A stretch of 64,000 nucleotides of DNA from positions 40,562,107-40,626,106 of the forward strand of contig CM042091.1 of NCBI GenBank assembly GCA_023512835.1, given 5' to 3'. The stretch comes from Taxillus chinensis (taxonomy: Eukaryota > Streptophyta > Magnoliopsida > Santalales > Loranthaceae). The position numbers and the translations under genes were made by a program. This document shows positions 46,699 to 58,030 of this stretch, piece after piece (positions within the stretch are counted from its first letter, which is position 1; each line of letters opens with the position of its first letter). The notes below the pieces were generated by a model. The model did no database searches. It was not told where the DNA came from and saw nothing but the letters and a program-made list of their open reading frames with translations.

Positions 46699-46809
46699 AT
46701 GACGGAGGAGGCGATTAAGACGATCAAATTACGGTTTGAAGCCTTGGAGCATTCTATTACAAAGCTTTCGGTGGCAATGGCGGAGATGACTCATGGTCAC
46801 GAGCGTAGA
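46699..46809 (+). pseudogene. Start of gag of the older gypsy-type element, cut by Athila insertion
   Basis: An ATG at 46699 opens a frame with charged, Leu/Met-rich heptads (RFEALEHSITKLSVAMAEM), similar in character to the N-terminus of plant gypsy gag proteins. The frame is cut at 46810 where the Athila-type LTR begins. The remainder should lie beyond the right window edge. Confidence 0.45.
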
Positions 46810-48131
46810 TGTTAGGGGGGTTTTCAAACTTATTTTAGTGTCAAATGAAGGAGATTTTATGAGAAAAAATCACATTATTAACTTCATTTTGATGTATTTG
46901 ATTGATTAATGAACTAACCCTTTAACATAGCAATTGTAGATCCTTTGTATCGTTTTTGGATATTTTTAAATGGAAAACAGGTTAAGTATAAGGACCAAAG
47001 AGAGAAAGAAGGAGTGAAGAACAATATGCAAAATGGTCAATTGAAATTTGAAATGACCAAAAAGAATTAACGGAGCCAAATTGACATGACCAAGCTCTCG
47101 AGAACCTTTAGTCATATGAAATTGCTTGGTCATGTCAATTGCATTTCAGATGATCACGTTCAGTTTCTGCACGACGTGTACTGCAGACCAACGTAACTCC
47201 TTCAAATGCTACATGTACAGCTTAGATCTCTTCATTAAAGGATCTGACGACTCTCCATCAACCATTTTGAGAGGGAAACAAATTCAAAACAATGGAGAGA
47301 ATGGTTATTGACGGTTAGATGGTTCTCACATGTGGGAATTGGATCAAAAAGGGGAAGAGGGTGTAATTGGCAGAGATTGTTCTTTTGGGGAGAGGAGAGG
47401 GAGTGTTTTGTGCTTTCCCATGGAAACGATATTTGTATTATTTGGTACTATGGTAGCTTAAACCTCCATGGGAGGAGGATAGATATTGATGTAAGTTTAT
47501 AATTTCTTTTCTTTTGGTATGTTAATTTAAAGTCCCTTTCTTGTTCATCAAATCTCTTGAGTTTGAATGTGAGAATTAAGTTTGGTCATCTTAATTCTTG
47601 TTTAAGGTTATTCAATTATGGATCGAAAGAAGACATTGATAATCGGATAGTTAAGAAATTTGACTTGTGAAGAATATAATTTGTGAAAGCCAGTATTCTT
47701 GTTTGTAACCTAGTTAGGGTTGGTGTGATGCCAATCTACACTCAAACAACTTTAGCACTTAATGGGTTGCCCGTCCCCTAAGCTAGGGTATACACACGGC
47801 TAGATCACTCGAAAGAGGCTAGTTCATGCAAAGGTGTTGGGTTTTAGACAAAAAGGGAAATTTTAAATTAACATGCTTTAAGAACTTAGAATAAATAACT
47901 TACATCAATTGAAATCCAAATCCCTATTTCTCTCATAAGATCATTTACATTGCTTTGTTAATTTCAAATACAATTTTAAAACTTCTAATTATTACAAAAT
48001 CAATCTTCATCTCGAATTATGGAATTACAAAATATACTTTTCACTTAACAACCTTCCCTGTGGGTATGATATCCGGACTTAGGTCCACTTTATTACTTGT
48101 AACGATCCATACACTTGCGGAATTGCTAACA
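46810..48131 (+). mobile_element. 5' LTR of the Athila-type element (about 1322 bp)
   Basis: It starts TGTTAGGGGGG and ends GAATTGCTAACA, 6 bases before the primer-binding site at 48138. A 24-base imperfect palindrome (arms GGTCA and TGACC around AAATTTGAAAT) lies at 47035-47058 and recurs at 57713 in the same element. The 3' LTR is outside the window because another element is inserted at the 3' polypurine tract. The start is inferred from the end of the older gag fragment and the TG rule. Confidence 0.65.
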
Positions 48132-48137
48132 AGTTTT

Positions 48138-48156
48138 TTGGCGCCATTGGCAGGGA
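48138..48156 (+). other. Athila-type primer-binding site
   Basis: TTGGCGCCATTGGCAGGGA matches the conserved Athila-group site with few changes and lies just after the LTR end. Confidence 0.75.
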
Positions 48157-48282
48157 AGGTAACAAAGTTAAAAGTGAATTTTGCAATTGTTTGTGGAAAG
48201 CACAACTCTTTATAATTGCCAAACTCAGTGTGCGGTATTATATTGGGTATGTGTTTAGTGTTATTTTTATAGGTGTTAATGA

Positions 48283-49600
48283 ATGACTAAGCGTTCTTCG
48301 ACGTTTGATAATTTGTTTGACCCTGAACCAGAACGCACATTCTTTGCTCGTTTGAGGAAGCAAAGGAGTGTACGATCGACTAGTGAAGAGGAATCAGACT
48401 CTACTCCTAGATTTTGGAGTGAGCCCGAGTTTGATTTGTAGAATTTGTCTTGGGAGGAAGAAAGTGTAGAATCCTGTTCAGTCATGGAGAACCAACAACC
48501 ACAAGTTCAAGGGCCAGATCTTAGGCTAGTCAGAGAACATTACACCCCTGATGTTTCAGATGTCAGAAATCCTATTCATCCACCACCTCTTTTGAGAGAC
48601 AATTTTGAATTCTCTCCACAGCTCATCAATTTGGTAGTGCAGAACAGTTTTGGAGAGATATCTTTGGAACATCCTCATCATCATCTAGCCGGATTTGTTC
48701 AAATGTGCAGAACGGTGAAGAGATAAGGAGTGCCAGAGGACTATGTTAGATTAGAGCTATTTCCTTGGTCTTTAAAGGAGAATGCTCTAATATGGTTTAA
48801 TTCTTTTCCAGATGGACATTTTACTAGTTGGGTAGATTGTGCTCAAGAGTTTCTATCTAAATACTTTCCAAGAGGGAGAACAAGAAACCGAGAAATAATA
48901 TCACCTGGTTTCACTCAAGCAAGTGGAGAAACTCTTGGTGAAGCATGGAATAGATTCAGAGAATTGCAGAGAAAATGTCCTAACCATGGTCTAGAGGATT
49001 GACTTCTTATTGAAGTCTTCTATGGAGGTCTCATAGATAATGAGCAATATATGGTGAATGCTGCAGCAGGAGGTGCTTTGACATCCAAGACAGCAGAGGA
49101 AGCACAAGATATAATAAAAGAACTGACTAAGGAGCAAAGCCAATGACCATCTAGGAGAGTGGTAGCAAAGAAGCCTGGTTTAATAGAAGTGGATAATTCA
49201 ATAATGTTGAATGCTAAGTTGGAAGCTCTCACCAAGCAAGTAGAAAAATTAAATGTTCAGCATGTAGCAAGAGTGAATAGTTCTTGCCAAAAGTATGGAG
49301 GGGTACATCAACTAAATGAGTGCCCGTTAAGAGCTTATGGAGGAGCAATGGAGGGTTGTTTAGCTAATGTTGGAGAAGAGGTCAACTACATTGCTAATCA
49401 AAATAGACCATAGAATAATCCCTTTTCTAATACTTACAACCCTTGATGGAGAAATCACCCAAACTTCTCATGGGGTGGACAAAATGATCAGCAAGGTAAT
49501 CAAAATAGAAGCAATGCAGTACTAACGCAGAACAACCAAAATAATCAGCAGTTAAATAGGCAATTTTAGCCCAAACCACAAGGAGTTAGAGACTGATTGG
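48283..49600 (+). pseudogene. Athila-type gag, degenerate
   Basis: An ATG at 48283 begins the expected MTKRSS... N-terminus. One frame then continues to about 49570 through at least seven stops (TAG 48439, TAA 48724, TGA 49000 and others), several at positions where family members have Gln or Trp. The retrotransposon gag core is recognisable: LELFPWSLKENALIWFNSFP, then FLSKYFP, then ETLGEAWNRFRELQRKCPNHGL. A Cys/His segment (CQKYGGVHQLNEC) lies near 49290. An Asn/Gln-rich C-terminus follows. Not translatable as it stands. Confidence 0.85.
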
Positions 49601-49609
49601 GAGTTTGCA

Positions 49610-51031
49610 ATTGAAAAGATAGCAACCGAAACTGAGTAGAGACTGAACAAAATAGAGATAGATATTGGAAGTAGATTTGACGGACTAGAAACTCACAATA
49701 AGAAGTTAGAAATGCAGATTGCACAAATTGCAAATGCTTTGACCATGAGGAATCCCGGTGAACTTCCTAGCAAAACTGAACCAAATCCAAAGGAATATGT
49801 ACAAGCTGTCATGCTTAGGAGTGGAAAGGAGTTACCAGAGAGGAAAGTTCCTCAAGTGGAGGAAGTAATTCAGGGGAAAAAATATGAAAGTGATCCTATA
49901 TCTGAGAACAGAGAAGAAGAAAAGAAAGAGGAACAATCTAAAGTTCCTAAGGTGGTAAAGAACTATGCTCCACCCATACCCTTTCCTCAGAGATTGAAGC
50001 AAAGAAAGAAGGGTGAGTAATACAAGAGATTTATAGAGCATCTTAAAGAATTGAAGCTCACTATCTCATTCTTGGAAGCTATAGTTTAAATGCCTTCATA
50101 TTCCAAGTATTTGAAGGAGATGTTGAGCAATAAACAGAGGATTGAGGAAAAAAAAACAATTGCACTTACAGAGGAGTGTAGTGCAATCATTCAGAGGAAG
50201 TTACCTCAGAAGATGCGAGATCCAGGCAGTTTTTCTATGCCCTGCACTATTGGGGATGTTACATTTGACTCAGCTCTCTGTAACTTGGGAGCTAGTGTGA
50301 GTCTAATTCCATCATCGGTATGCAGCAAGCTAGGGCTTGGGAACTTACAACCCACTTTAGTGACTTTGCAGCTGGCGGACAAATCTATTAAATATGTAGC
50401 TAGCATTATTGAAAATGCACCTCTACAAATTCATAATTTTATTGTGCCCATAGATTTGATTGCTTTGGATATGGAAGAAGGTGGATCTATGCCACTTATT
50501 TTGAGGAGACCCTTCTTAGCAACAGCAGGGGCAATTATTGATGTCAAAGGTGGGAAATTGGAGTTGCATATTGGTGAGGATAAAGTGGAGTTCAATTTGT
50601 ATAAGAGTTTAAAGAATCCTTAGGAAATTGAGCATGAACAAGGTTGTCTCGTGGGGATGTTAAATACCGTGATAGAAGATCATGCCAAGGGATTCCGTGA
50701 TCCGTTAGGCTTATGTTTAGATAATGTTTCTTCAATTGTTAGTGAAGAAATTCAAGATGAGAAGCATGCTTTAGAGGCTACACTAGTTATTCAGTTTCAA
50801 TCAAAAAAGGGATTTGAGAGCATTGGAAAAATCTCAAAACCAATTCCATCTTTAGAGCAGGCACCAAAGGTTGAACTGAAGATTTTACCATCACATTTAA
50901 AGTATGCATTCTGGGGAGAAGAAGGAGAGTGGCCAGTAATTGTAGCTGCTGAGCCACAAAGAGACCAACTAGATCACTTGCTAAAAATTTTGAGAAAAAG
51001 AAAAAAACACCATTGGGTGGACAATGGCTGA
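49610..51031 (+). pseudogene. Athila-type gag C-terminus, protease and linker
   Basis: A different frame (shift near 49600-49700) carries an acidic/Lys-rich linker. The aspartic protease-like domain follows (50090-50623, stop TAG at 50621), with FSMPCTIGDVTFDSALC, then NLGAS where the catalytic Asp-Leu-Gly-Ala is usual, and later PLILRRPFLATAGAIIDV. The active-site Asp has become Asn, so the protease would be dead even if translated. A linker to the reverse transcriptase runs from 50651 to 51031. Confidence 0.8.
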
Positions 51032-52060
51032 TATAAAGGGAATTAGTCCTTCCATGTGTATGTATAGAATCTTTTTGGAAGACAAGGGCAAAACCAGCAT
51101 TGAGCATCAAAGAAGATTAAACCCAAACATGAAGGAGGTGGTTAGAGCTGAGGTTACTAAGCTCATTGATGTTGGAATCATCTATTCTATTTTAGACAGT
51201 CCATGGGTGAGCCCTATACAAATTGTGCCCAAGAAAGGAAGAATGATAGTGGTCAAGAATTCAGAGAATGAACTCGATCATTTCTACAAGAACTGTTACA
51301 GGTTAGAGAGTTTGTATAGACTATCGCAAGCTCAATGCCAACACAAGGAAAGACCACTTTCCTTTACCTCATATTGATCAGATGTTGGAGAGGTTGGCCG
51401 GGCATAATTATTATTGTTTACTTGATGGATATTCTAGATATAATCAAATACCCATTACACCCGAAGATAAGGACAAGACCACTTTCACATGTCCATATGG
51501 AACATTTGCCTATCGGAGAATGCCATTTGGGTTAGGTAATGCCCTTGCCACTTTCCAACGTTGTATGATGGCAATCTTTTCAGAGTTTGTGGAAAAGACA
51601 ATTGAAATCTTCATGGATGACTTCTCTGTTTTTGGTTCTTCTTTTGATGATTGTTTGAATAATCTCTCTCAGATTTTGCAGAGATGTGAAGAGACTAATC
51701 TTGTTCTTAACTGGGAGAAATGCCACTTCATGGTGTAGGAGGGTATTGTTTTGGGACATAAGGTGTCCAACAAGGGAATAGAGGTTGGCCGTGCCAAGAT
51801 TGTGGCTATAGAATCCATGCCACTACCCACAAACGTCAAGGGAGTTCGAAGTTTCTTGGGGCATGCAAGATTTTATAGGAGGTGCATAAAGGATTTTTCA
51901 AAAATTTCCAAACCTCTATGCTCATTGCTAGTAAAGGATGTGGTATTTGATTTTTCTTCTGAGTGTTTAGAAGCTTTTAAGCAACTAAAAAAGGCTTTTA
52001 CCTCTGCTCCTATTATCATATCTCCATATTGGAGTTTGCCTTTTGAGCTAATGTGTGATG
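51032..52060 (+). pseudogene. Athila-type reverse transcriptase, first part of RNase H
   Basis: After frameshifts near 51020 and 51300-51380, the polymerase domain shows YCLLDGYSRYNQIPI, then FAYRRMPFGLGNALATFQRCM, and the catalytic FMDD box at about 51612-51623, then LGHKVSNKGIEV after a TAG at 51736-51738, and the connection region with SFLGHARFYRRCIKDFS. The RNase H start (FELMCDAS) ends at 52060, where a solo LTR with a 5-bp duplication splits the gene; coding similarity resumes at 55820. Confidence 0.88.
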
Positions 52061-52065
52061 CAAGT

Positions 52066-52784
52066 TGTTGGACCCCATTTTGTCCGGGTTGGACATACAT
52101 ATTCATTTTCCACTTTATACTTCTTTTCTATTTGTTAATCAGCTTGTACAGTTAAATAAAGAGACGTGACCGTTGATTTGAACGCGCAATTTCAAAGACT
52201 TCTTTAAAAGGATTTTCAAATGCCAAAGAGCAAGTTTCGGGCGATAAAAAAAAATCAAATTTGAAGATCAACGCCTTCGACTACGCTCAATTTCGAAGTC
52301 AAACGAAGAAGTTATAGTCAAAACTGTGTTCGGACCGCTAACGGCGGTCAACTGACAATCGCCCTTCAAAATGGCACTCCGGATCAGGTCACGAACCTCA
52401 TTTTCTTATTATACTTATTGTTCCTAGAATTTTGATATATATATATATATATATTGCATATATTCTCCACCGGAACATTTTTCAAAAAAATCAAAAAATA
52501 TATTTTTCTGTAATAAGACAGTTTCGGGACACGCGGTGCAGATCTGGCGTACAAAAGAATTCATTTTCAAATAAAAATGACACGGGGTCACTCGTTGTGA
52601 CGCTCCGAGTCCAAAAATATTTTTTTTTATGATTTTTTGAAACCCGAGTTTCCTTGTCGACTCGCAAACTTAAAAACATCAGTTAAAAAACTAACCAATT
52701 GAAAATTTTAAAACCCTAGCCGCCACCTTTTCCTCTTTCCCGCTTAACCTAGCCCACGTGTCATCTCCCCATTGGTTTGATTTA

Positions 52785-52815
<31 letters not shown>

Positions 52816-55814
52816 TAAATAAATAAATAAAACAAAAAAACAAAAAAATCTGCACCACAAAAACAAAAAAACGATTACCCTTTCTCTCTCCCTCACGCGT
52901 CTCGTCACTGTCCTCTGGCGCAGAAGCAAGGTGCAGATCTGCTTTGGGCATCGCTGCCTTCTCCTTTCCCCTTCTCTTCTTCCTCTGCACTTCCCAATTC
53001 GGCTTTCCCTCCTGCCATGGCTACCACCGCGTCTGCAAACCTACAACCAGCCGACCCTGCCTCACCTACAGCATCAACCCGTGAGCTTCCACCATCTCGC
53101 CAGAACCCACGACCAATCGCGGCTGAACCTCATCCTTTCCCATCCTTTAAAAACCACCCAAAAACCATTCACGAGGAGGCTCTCACAATCTGCAAAAAAA
53201 AAAAATAATAATAATCCAAACTACAATCCATCTTCTCCCATCTGAGAGTCTCCCCGGCCGGGAATCGCCTCTCCGGCTGTCTCCATTACACCCTCCGTCC
53301 TACACTGCCCCCTTTCACCATGATAGCTTGTTAGCCCTTGGCTAAAAATCATGTCGCCATAAAAAAAAAGAGACCCACAGTTGCCGCCGCGTTAACCAGT
53401 CGACATCGGCTACCCTGCTGTGGCACGCGTCGATCCTCGACGATGATTAACGGCCCCGACTACCTCTCCCAACGTTCCCAGGGCCACTGCTTCCCATCAA
53501 CCCAAGTCGTTGCCACACTGTCGCGTCGCCGTCCTACCACGCCTCCAGCACCTCTCAGTGCTGCCGCCCAACGTCGTTCAGCCGCTCTGGTCCGTGAGGT
53601 CGAAGGAAGGTGCGGCGTGGGTTCTCCCTAACACGCTTTTAGGGATTTTGATTTTCCCTAGGTATTTATTGTGCCTTTGTTTCTTGATTGTTTGATTTTG
53701 ATTTTTCTGTGTATTTTGTTTATTTTTTTTTGAAGTTTATCACGCTATGCCCGTTTGTGTCTAACTCGCTTATGCGTCACTCACTTGACATCTCACTTGA
53801 CATGTGTTTTTCTTCTCTTCGCTATCATGTTATGCCTGGACGTTTTTGGTTACACACATTTTGTAAGTGCTTCTTAGTTCTTTGTCAAAATTGATTTTTG
53901 ATTATTAATATTTTGGTCTGTACATGCTGTCATAATCTGTTCCAAATTGGTTTCACTGATGGCCTTGGCTTTAATCCAGTGTACTCCTAGTTTCTGGGTG
54001 GGTGAAATCACCCCAGTCATTTTATTTGTTCTATTGGTCTACTTGTTCACGTTGTTGGATCCTTGTTCTCATAAGTTTAGTGAGCACATCTTGATTCGGT
54101 TTTCTGCATATGGTTATCTCCTCTAGTTTTAATTGGCACATGTGTGTTAATAATTAGTTTGATGATTTGTTTCATGACAGATTTGGTGATTGTTTCCTTG
54201 TATTGGTAGCTGGTTTTAATGGCTAACTTTCATCGCAGCTTGTTTTGTTTCAGCTTTTGGTTGTTTGTTTTAGTTAAAGATCATCATGGCCGGTTGAAGG
54301 ATGACTGTAAACTCATGTCCTTTTCCTTTTTCGTGTGCCTATTTTATTTCCCATTTGAATGGAGTCCACTGCAAGGTTCCTCTGTGTGTTTGGGTAGCAT
54401 GATTTTTGTGCACATATTATGTTGTTTTGTAAAGATATATAACCTGTTTTCTTTATTAATTTATTCATTTTATTTTTGTTGGTGTTTCATTTGCCTTTAC
54501 TGGCCCAAGGTTTGTGTTAGTTTGGGCTAATGGTTTTGTAACGATGGAATGTATGACCCAATTGTATTGTAATATGTAATCAAAGCACTAATATAGTGAG
54601 AGAAAAAAAAGAAGAGAGAAAAGAGGAGAAAAAAAAGAGTGAAATTGAGAGCTTTTTTTTTTTATTATGTCACTTATCACTGACAATTTTGTTTATATTT
54701 TGTATGTATAAAAATGTATTCTTAAAATAAACAAAAAAGAGAGTTTTTTTTTAAAATAAAATCACAAATAAATTTTTCCCAAAGGTAAAATCTCTTCTTT
54801 TAAACTTTTTTCATTTTTATTGTTGTTTGGATTTAACTTACAATTTTCTCACCCTCTTATTAGGATTCATTTTTAGCTTTGTAGAAAAAAACTTAAAATT
54901 TTAATTCCCACAAAAAAACTTAAAAATAAAATAAAATGACTCAACTTTTAAGCTTCCGACAGACTCTTAAGGAAATTTGACTTAGGTTCAACAAAAAATC
55001 TAGAAACAAATGAAAACACACAAAAAAATATAGAAATACAAAAAAGTAAAAAAAGAAAAAAGAAAAAAGAAAAAGAAAAAGACATTTCTTAAATAAAAAA
55101 TTCTCTTCAAACACATAAACTTTTTAGATATATATATTTTTTCAAATACTTGGCTTTTCAAACACTTGAGATTTTCAATATTTGGCTTTAGTTTTCATCA
55201 TTTCTTTTTACCTTTAGCATCGTGGTAGCATTTAGTTTAGAGTGTTAGCATAGGACTTGGAATCAATTTAACTTTGGCTCTCCTATTAGATCTTTAGATA
55301 ACTTAGAGCTAATTTGAACTTTAATAAAGAAATTTTAAAAAAAACAAACAAAAAAAAACAAAAAAACAAAAAAAACAAAAACAAAAACAAAAACAAAAAC
55401 AAACAAAACAAAACAAAACAAGAAAACATTAGGATCCTTTTTAGTGACTTAGGATAAATTAGATTTAATTTCAACTTCAACAAATAACTTAGAAAAATAA
55501 AAAGGGTAGACCTTAGCCGTAGGTAAATATCACTTTTTAGACTAGTTAACTTAAGTAATAGTTAAAATAAGTTAGAAATCTCTAAATCCTAAAATAGGTA
55601 CCGAAAGGGCGTCGTGGGGGTGCTAGCCCTTCTCCATGCGTAACCAACTCCCGAGCCCATCCTTAGCAGCTTAGATCAAATTCCTTGTAGGTGACCAACC
55701 GCACCCCAAAAACGGTTGGTGGCGACTCTGTATTTTTCATCACCATTCGGGTGAAGGGTGGGAGAATCGCACCCCAAAAGCGGGTTTCCCCCCGGATGAA
55801 ATCCGGTGATGACA
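52066..55814 (+). mobile_element. Ogre-like solo LTR (3749 bp), target duplication CAAGT
   Basis: It starts TGTTGGACCCC, ends GGTGATGACA, and is flanked by CAAGT at 52061-52065 and 55815-55819. Removing it brings the two halves of the Athila RNase H region together in frame by position. No gag, pol or primer site is inside. Content: AC-rich and A-rich runs (52785-52870, 55330-55430), a C/G-rich island with several short frames (52920-53640), a T-rich stretch (53640-54560), and 3'-terminal blocks shared with the LTR at 1-451. LTRs of several kb are typical of Ogre-type elements. Frames inside (such as 53017-53208 and 53338-53631) are not accepted as genes. Confidence 0.92.
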
Positions 55815-55819
55815 CAAGT

Positions 55820-56330
55820 GATACAGTCATTGGAGCTGTACTTGGACAGAGGAAGGAGAGGAAGGTTCATGTAATTGCTTATGCAAGCAAACTGCTAAAT
55901 GATACTTAGATAAATTATGCCACAACTGAAAAGGAGTTATTGGCTATTGTCTATGCCTTTGACAAATTCAGAAGCTACCTTTTGGGATCTCATACAACTG
56001 TTTTCACTGATCATGCAGCTATTAAGTACTTGATCACCAAGAAGGAATCAAAACCTCGTCTTATTCGTTGGGTACTGTTGTTGTAGGAATTTGACTTTAC
56101 AATCAAGGATAAGCAAGGGGCATAGAATGTTGTGGCAGACCATTTGTCAAGACTGGAGGGTATTGAACAGAACTGTTATGAGGCTTTACCTATAGCTGAA
56201 GATTTCCCAGATGAAAAGCTATTTGTTGTGCAGGAAGTTACTCCATGGTATGCAGACTTGGTCAACCACATTGTAGGAAGTATTTTCCCTTACAAAATTT
56301 TATCATAGCAAAAGAAAAAGGTTTTATCTG
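55820..56330 (+). pseudogene. Athila-type RNase H, second part
   Basis: Continues after the solo LTR with [41 protein letters not shown], a TDH block, and NVVADHLSRL. Stops occur at about 55906 (TAG), 56083 (TAG), 56123 (TAG) and 56308. The first two stand where related elements carry Gln, as expected from C-to-T change at CAG. Confidence 0.85.
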
Positions 56331-57526
56331 AGGTAAGTAATTATATTTGGGAGAAACCTTTGTTATTCAAAATCTGTGCTGATGGTTTAGTGAGAAAGTG
56401 TGTTCTAGAAGATGAAATGACTATTATTATTGATCATTGTCACACTAGAGAGTGTGGGGGTCATATGGGACCATCTAAAACAGTAGCAAAGGTTCTTCAA
56501 GCTGGTTTTTTTTGGCTTACATTGTTTCATGATACAAGAAGCTTTGTACAAGCTTATGAATAATGCCAAAAATTTGGGAATTTGACAAAGAGAGATGAGA
56601 TGCTTTTGACAAACATCTTGGAGGTGGAATTGTTTGATGTTTGGGGGATAGATTTTATGGGTCCCTTCCCTTCATCTTACAAAAATCAATATATTCTAGT
56701 GGCAGTTGACTATGTGTCAAAGTGGGTGAAAGCAATAGCCACCCAAACCAATGATTCAAGAGTGGTACTCAAATTTCTCAAGAAGAATATTTTTACCAAA
56801 TTTGGAGTACCCAAGGCATTAGTCAGTGATGGAGGAAGCCATTTTTACAATAAGTTTATTGAAAAGTTGTTAAAGAAGTATGGAGTTCATCATCGATTCA
56901 CTACTCCATACCATCCTCAAGCCAATGGACAGGTTGAAATCTCAAATAGATAAATTAAGAGAATCCTTGAGAGAACAATCAACTTGTCTAGAAAGAAATG
57001 GGCCAACAAATTGGATGATGCGTTATGGGCATATAGAATAGCTTTCAAAACCCCATTAGGTACATCACCTTTCAAATTAGTTTTTGGAAAGGCATGTCAG
57101 TTACCTGTGGAACTCGAGCATAAGACTTATTGGGCTACACATTTCTTGAATTTTGATGCTCAGAGATCATGTGAATCCAGACTGATGCAATTGAATGAGA
57201 TTGAAGAATTCAGATTGCATGCATATGAAAATGCAAAAATCTATAAGGAGAAGACTAAAAGGTGTCATGATAAACATGTACACCTAAAAAAGTTTACAGA
57301 AGGTCAGAAGGTTTTGTTGTACAACTCTCCATTAAAACTTTTTCCTGGAAAACTTAAGAGTAAGTGGTCTGGTCCTTTTGTGGTTAAGAAGGTTTTTGAG
57401 AAAGGTGGAGTACTTGTTCAACAAGATAACTCTCCAGCATTCACTGTTAATGGTTATAGATTGAAGCTTTTTGTAGAATCAGCAGGAGCTAAGGAAGTTC
57501 TTTACCTTGCTCCAGTTCCAAGCTAA
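56331..57526 (+). pseudogene. Athila-type integrase
   Basis: The zinc-binding start (HCHTRECGGHMGPSKT) is followed by a frame with the catalytic core: Asp in [11 protein letters not shown], Asp in [10 protein letters not shown], and Glu in [12 protein letters not shown], the D,D(35)E pattern. The C-terminal domain follows ([41 protein letters not shown]), as in Athila-type elements, without a chromodomain. Stops lie at 56561 (TAA) and 56951 (TAA); the frame 56984-57526 is otherwise long and open. Confidence 0.88.
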
Positions 57527-58030
57527 TCAAAGGAGAATGTCAAGCTACTGACATTAAATGCAGCGCTTTCAGGAGGCAACCCGAGTTTGTTTGTGAATAT
57601 TTGTTTGTTTATTTGAGTTTTATTGCTTCCAGATAGAGATTCCATGAGTTAGTGCAGCTGAAGAGAGCAAGCTCTGTTGTTTTATACTGAATTTGGCAGA
57701 CTTTAGTGAAGTGGTCATTTGAAATTTGAAATGACCAAATTGACTCGACCATGCCATTTGAAATGACCAAATCTTTTCGAGAGCTCAGTCAATTAAAAAT
57801 TTAGTTGACCAAATCGATTGACTCTAGAATTTTAATTGACCAAGGGCATTCCTAAAAAAAAGGGGGTGCCGATATTTCAACCATACTTCTCTCGCACGCA
57901 TCTCTCATCGTAATCCCTAAATTCATTATTCTAGTTTCATTCTACCTCATCGTGAATCTTGTTGGATCAACATTGACTTCGGCCAAGCATTTAAAATCGA
58001 TTATTCTTCTCCAAGACTGAAGCTTCAGCA
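57527..58030 (+). other. pol-ORF3 spacer with conserved Athila sequence and palindromes
   Basis: GACATTAAATGCAGCGC...GGAGGCAACCCGAG, just after the integrase stop, is a phrase conserved downstream of pol in Athila-group elements. At 57713-57860 lie three GGTCA...TGACC-type near-palindromes, the first nearly identical to one in the 5' LTR at 47035. Several TTGAC(C/T) cores of W-box type occur here. Confidence 0.6.

Noticed and set aside
53017..53631. Pro/Ser-rich frames of 61-104 codons
   Set aside because: They lie within the Ogre-like solo LTR, overlap in several phases and resemble no family; treated as compositional.
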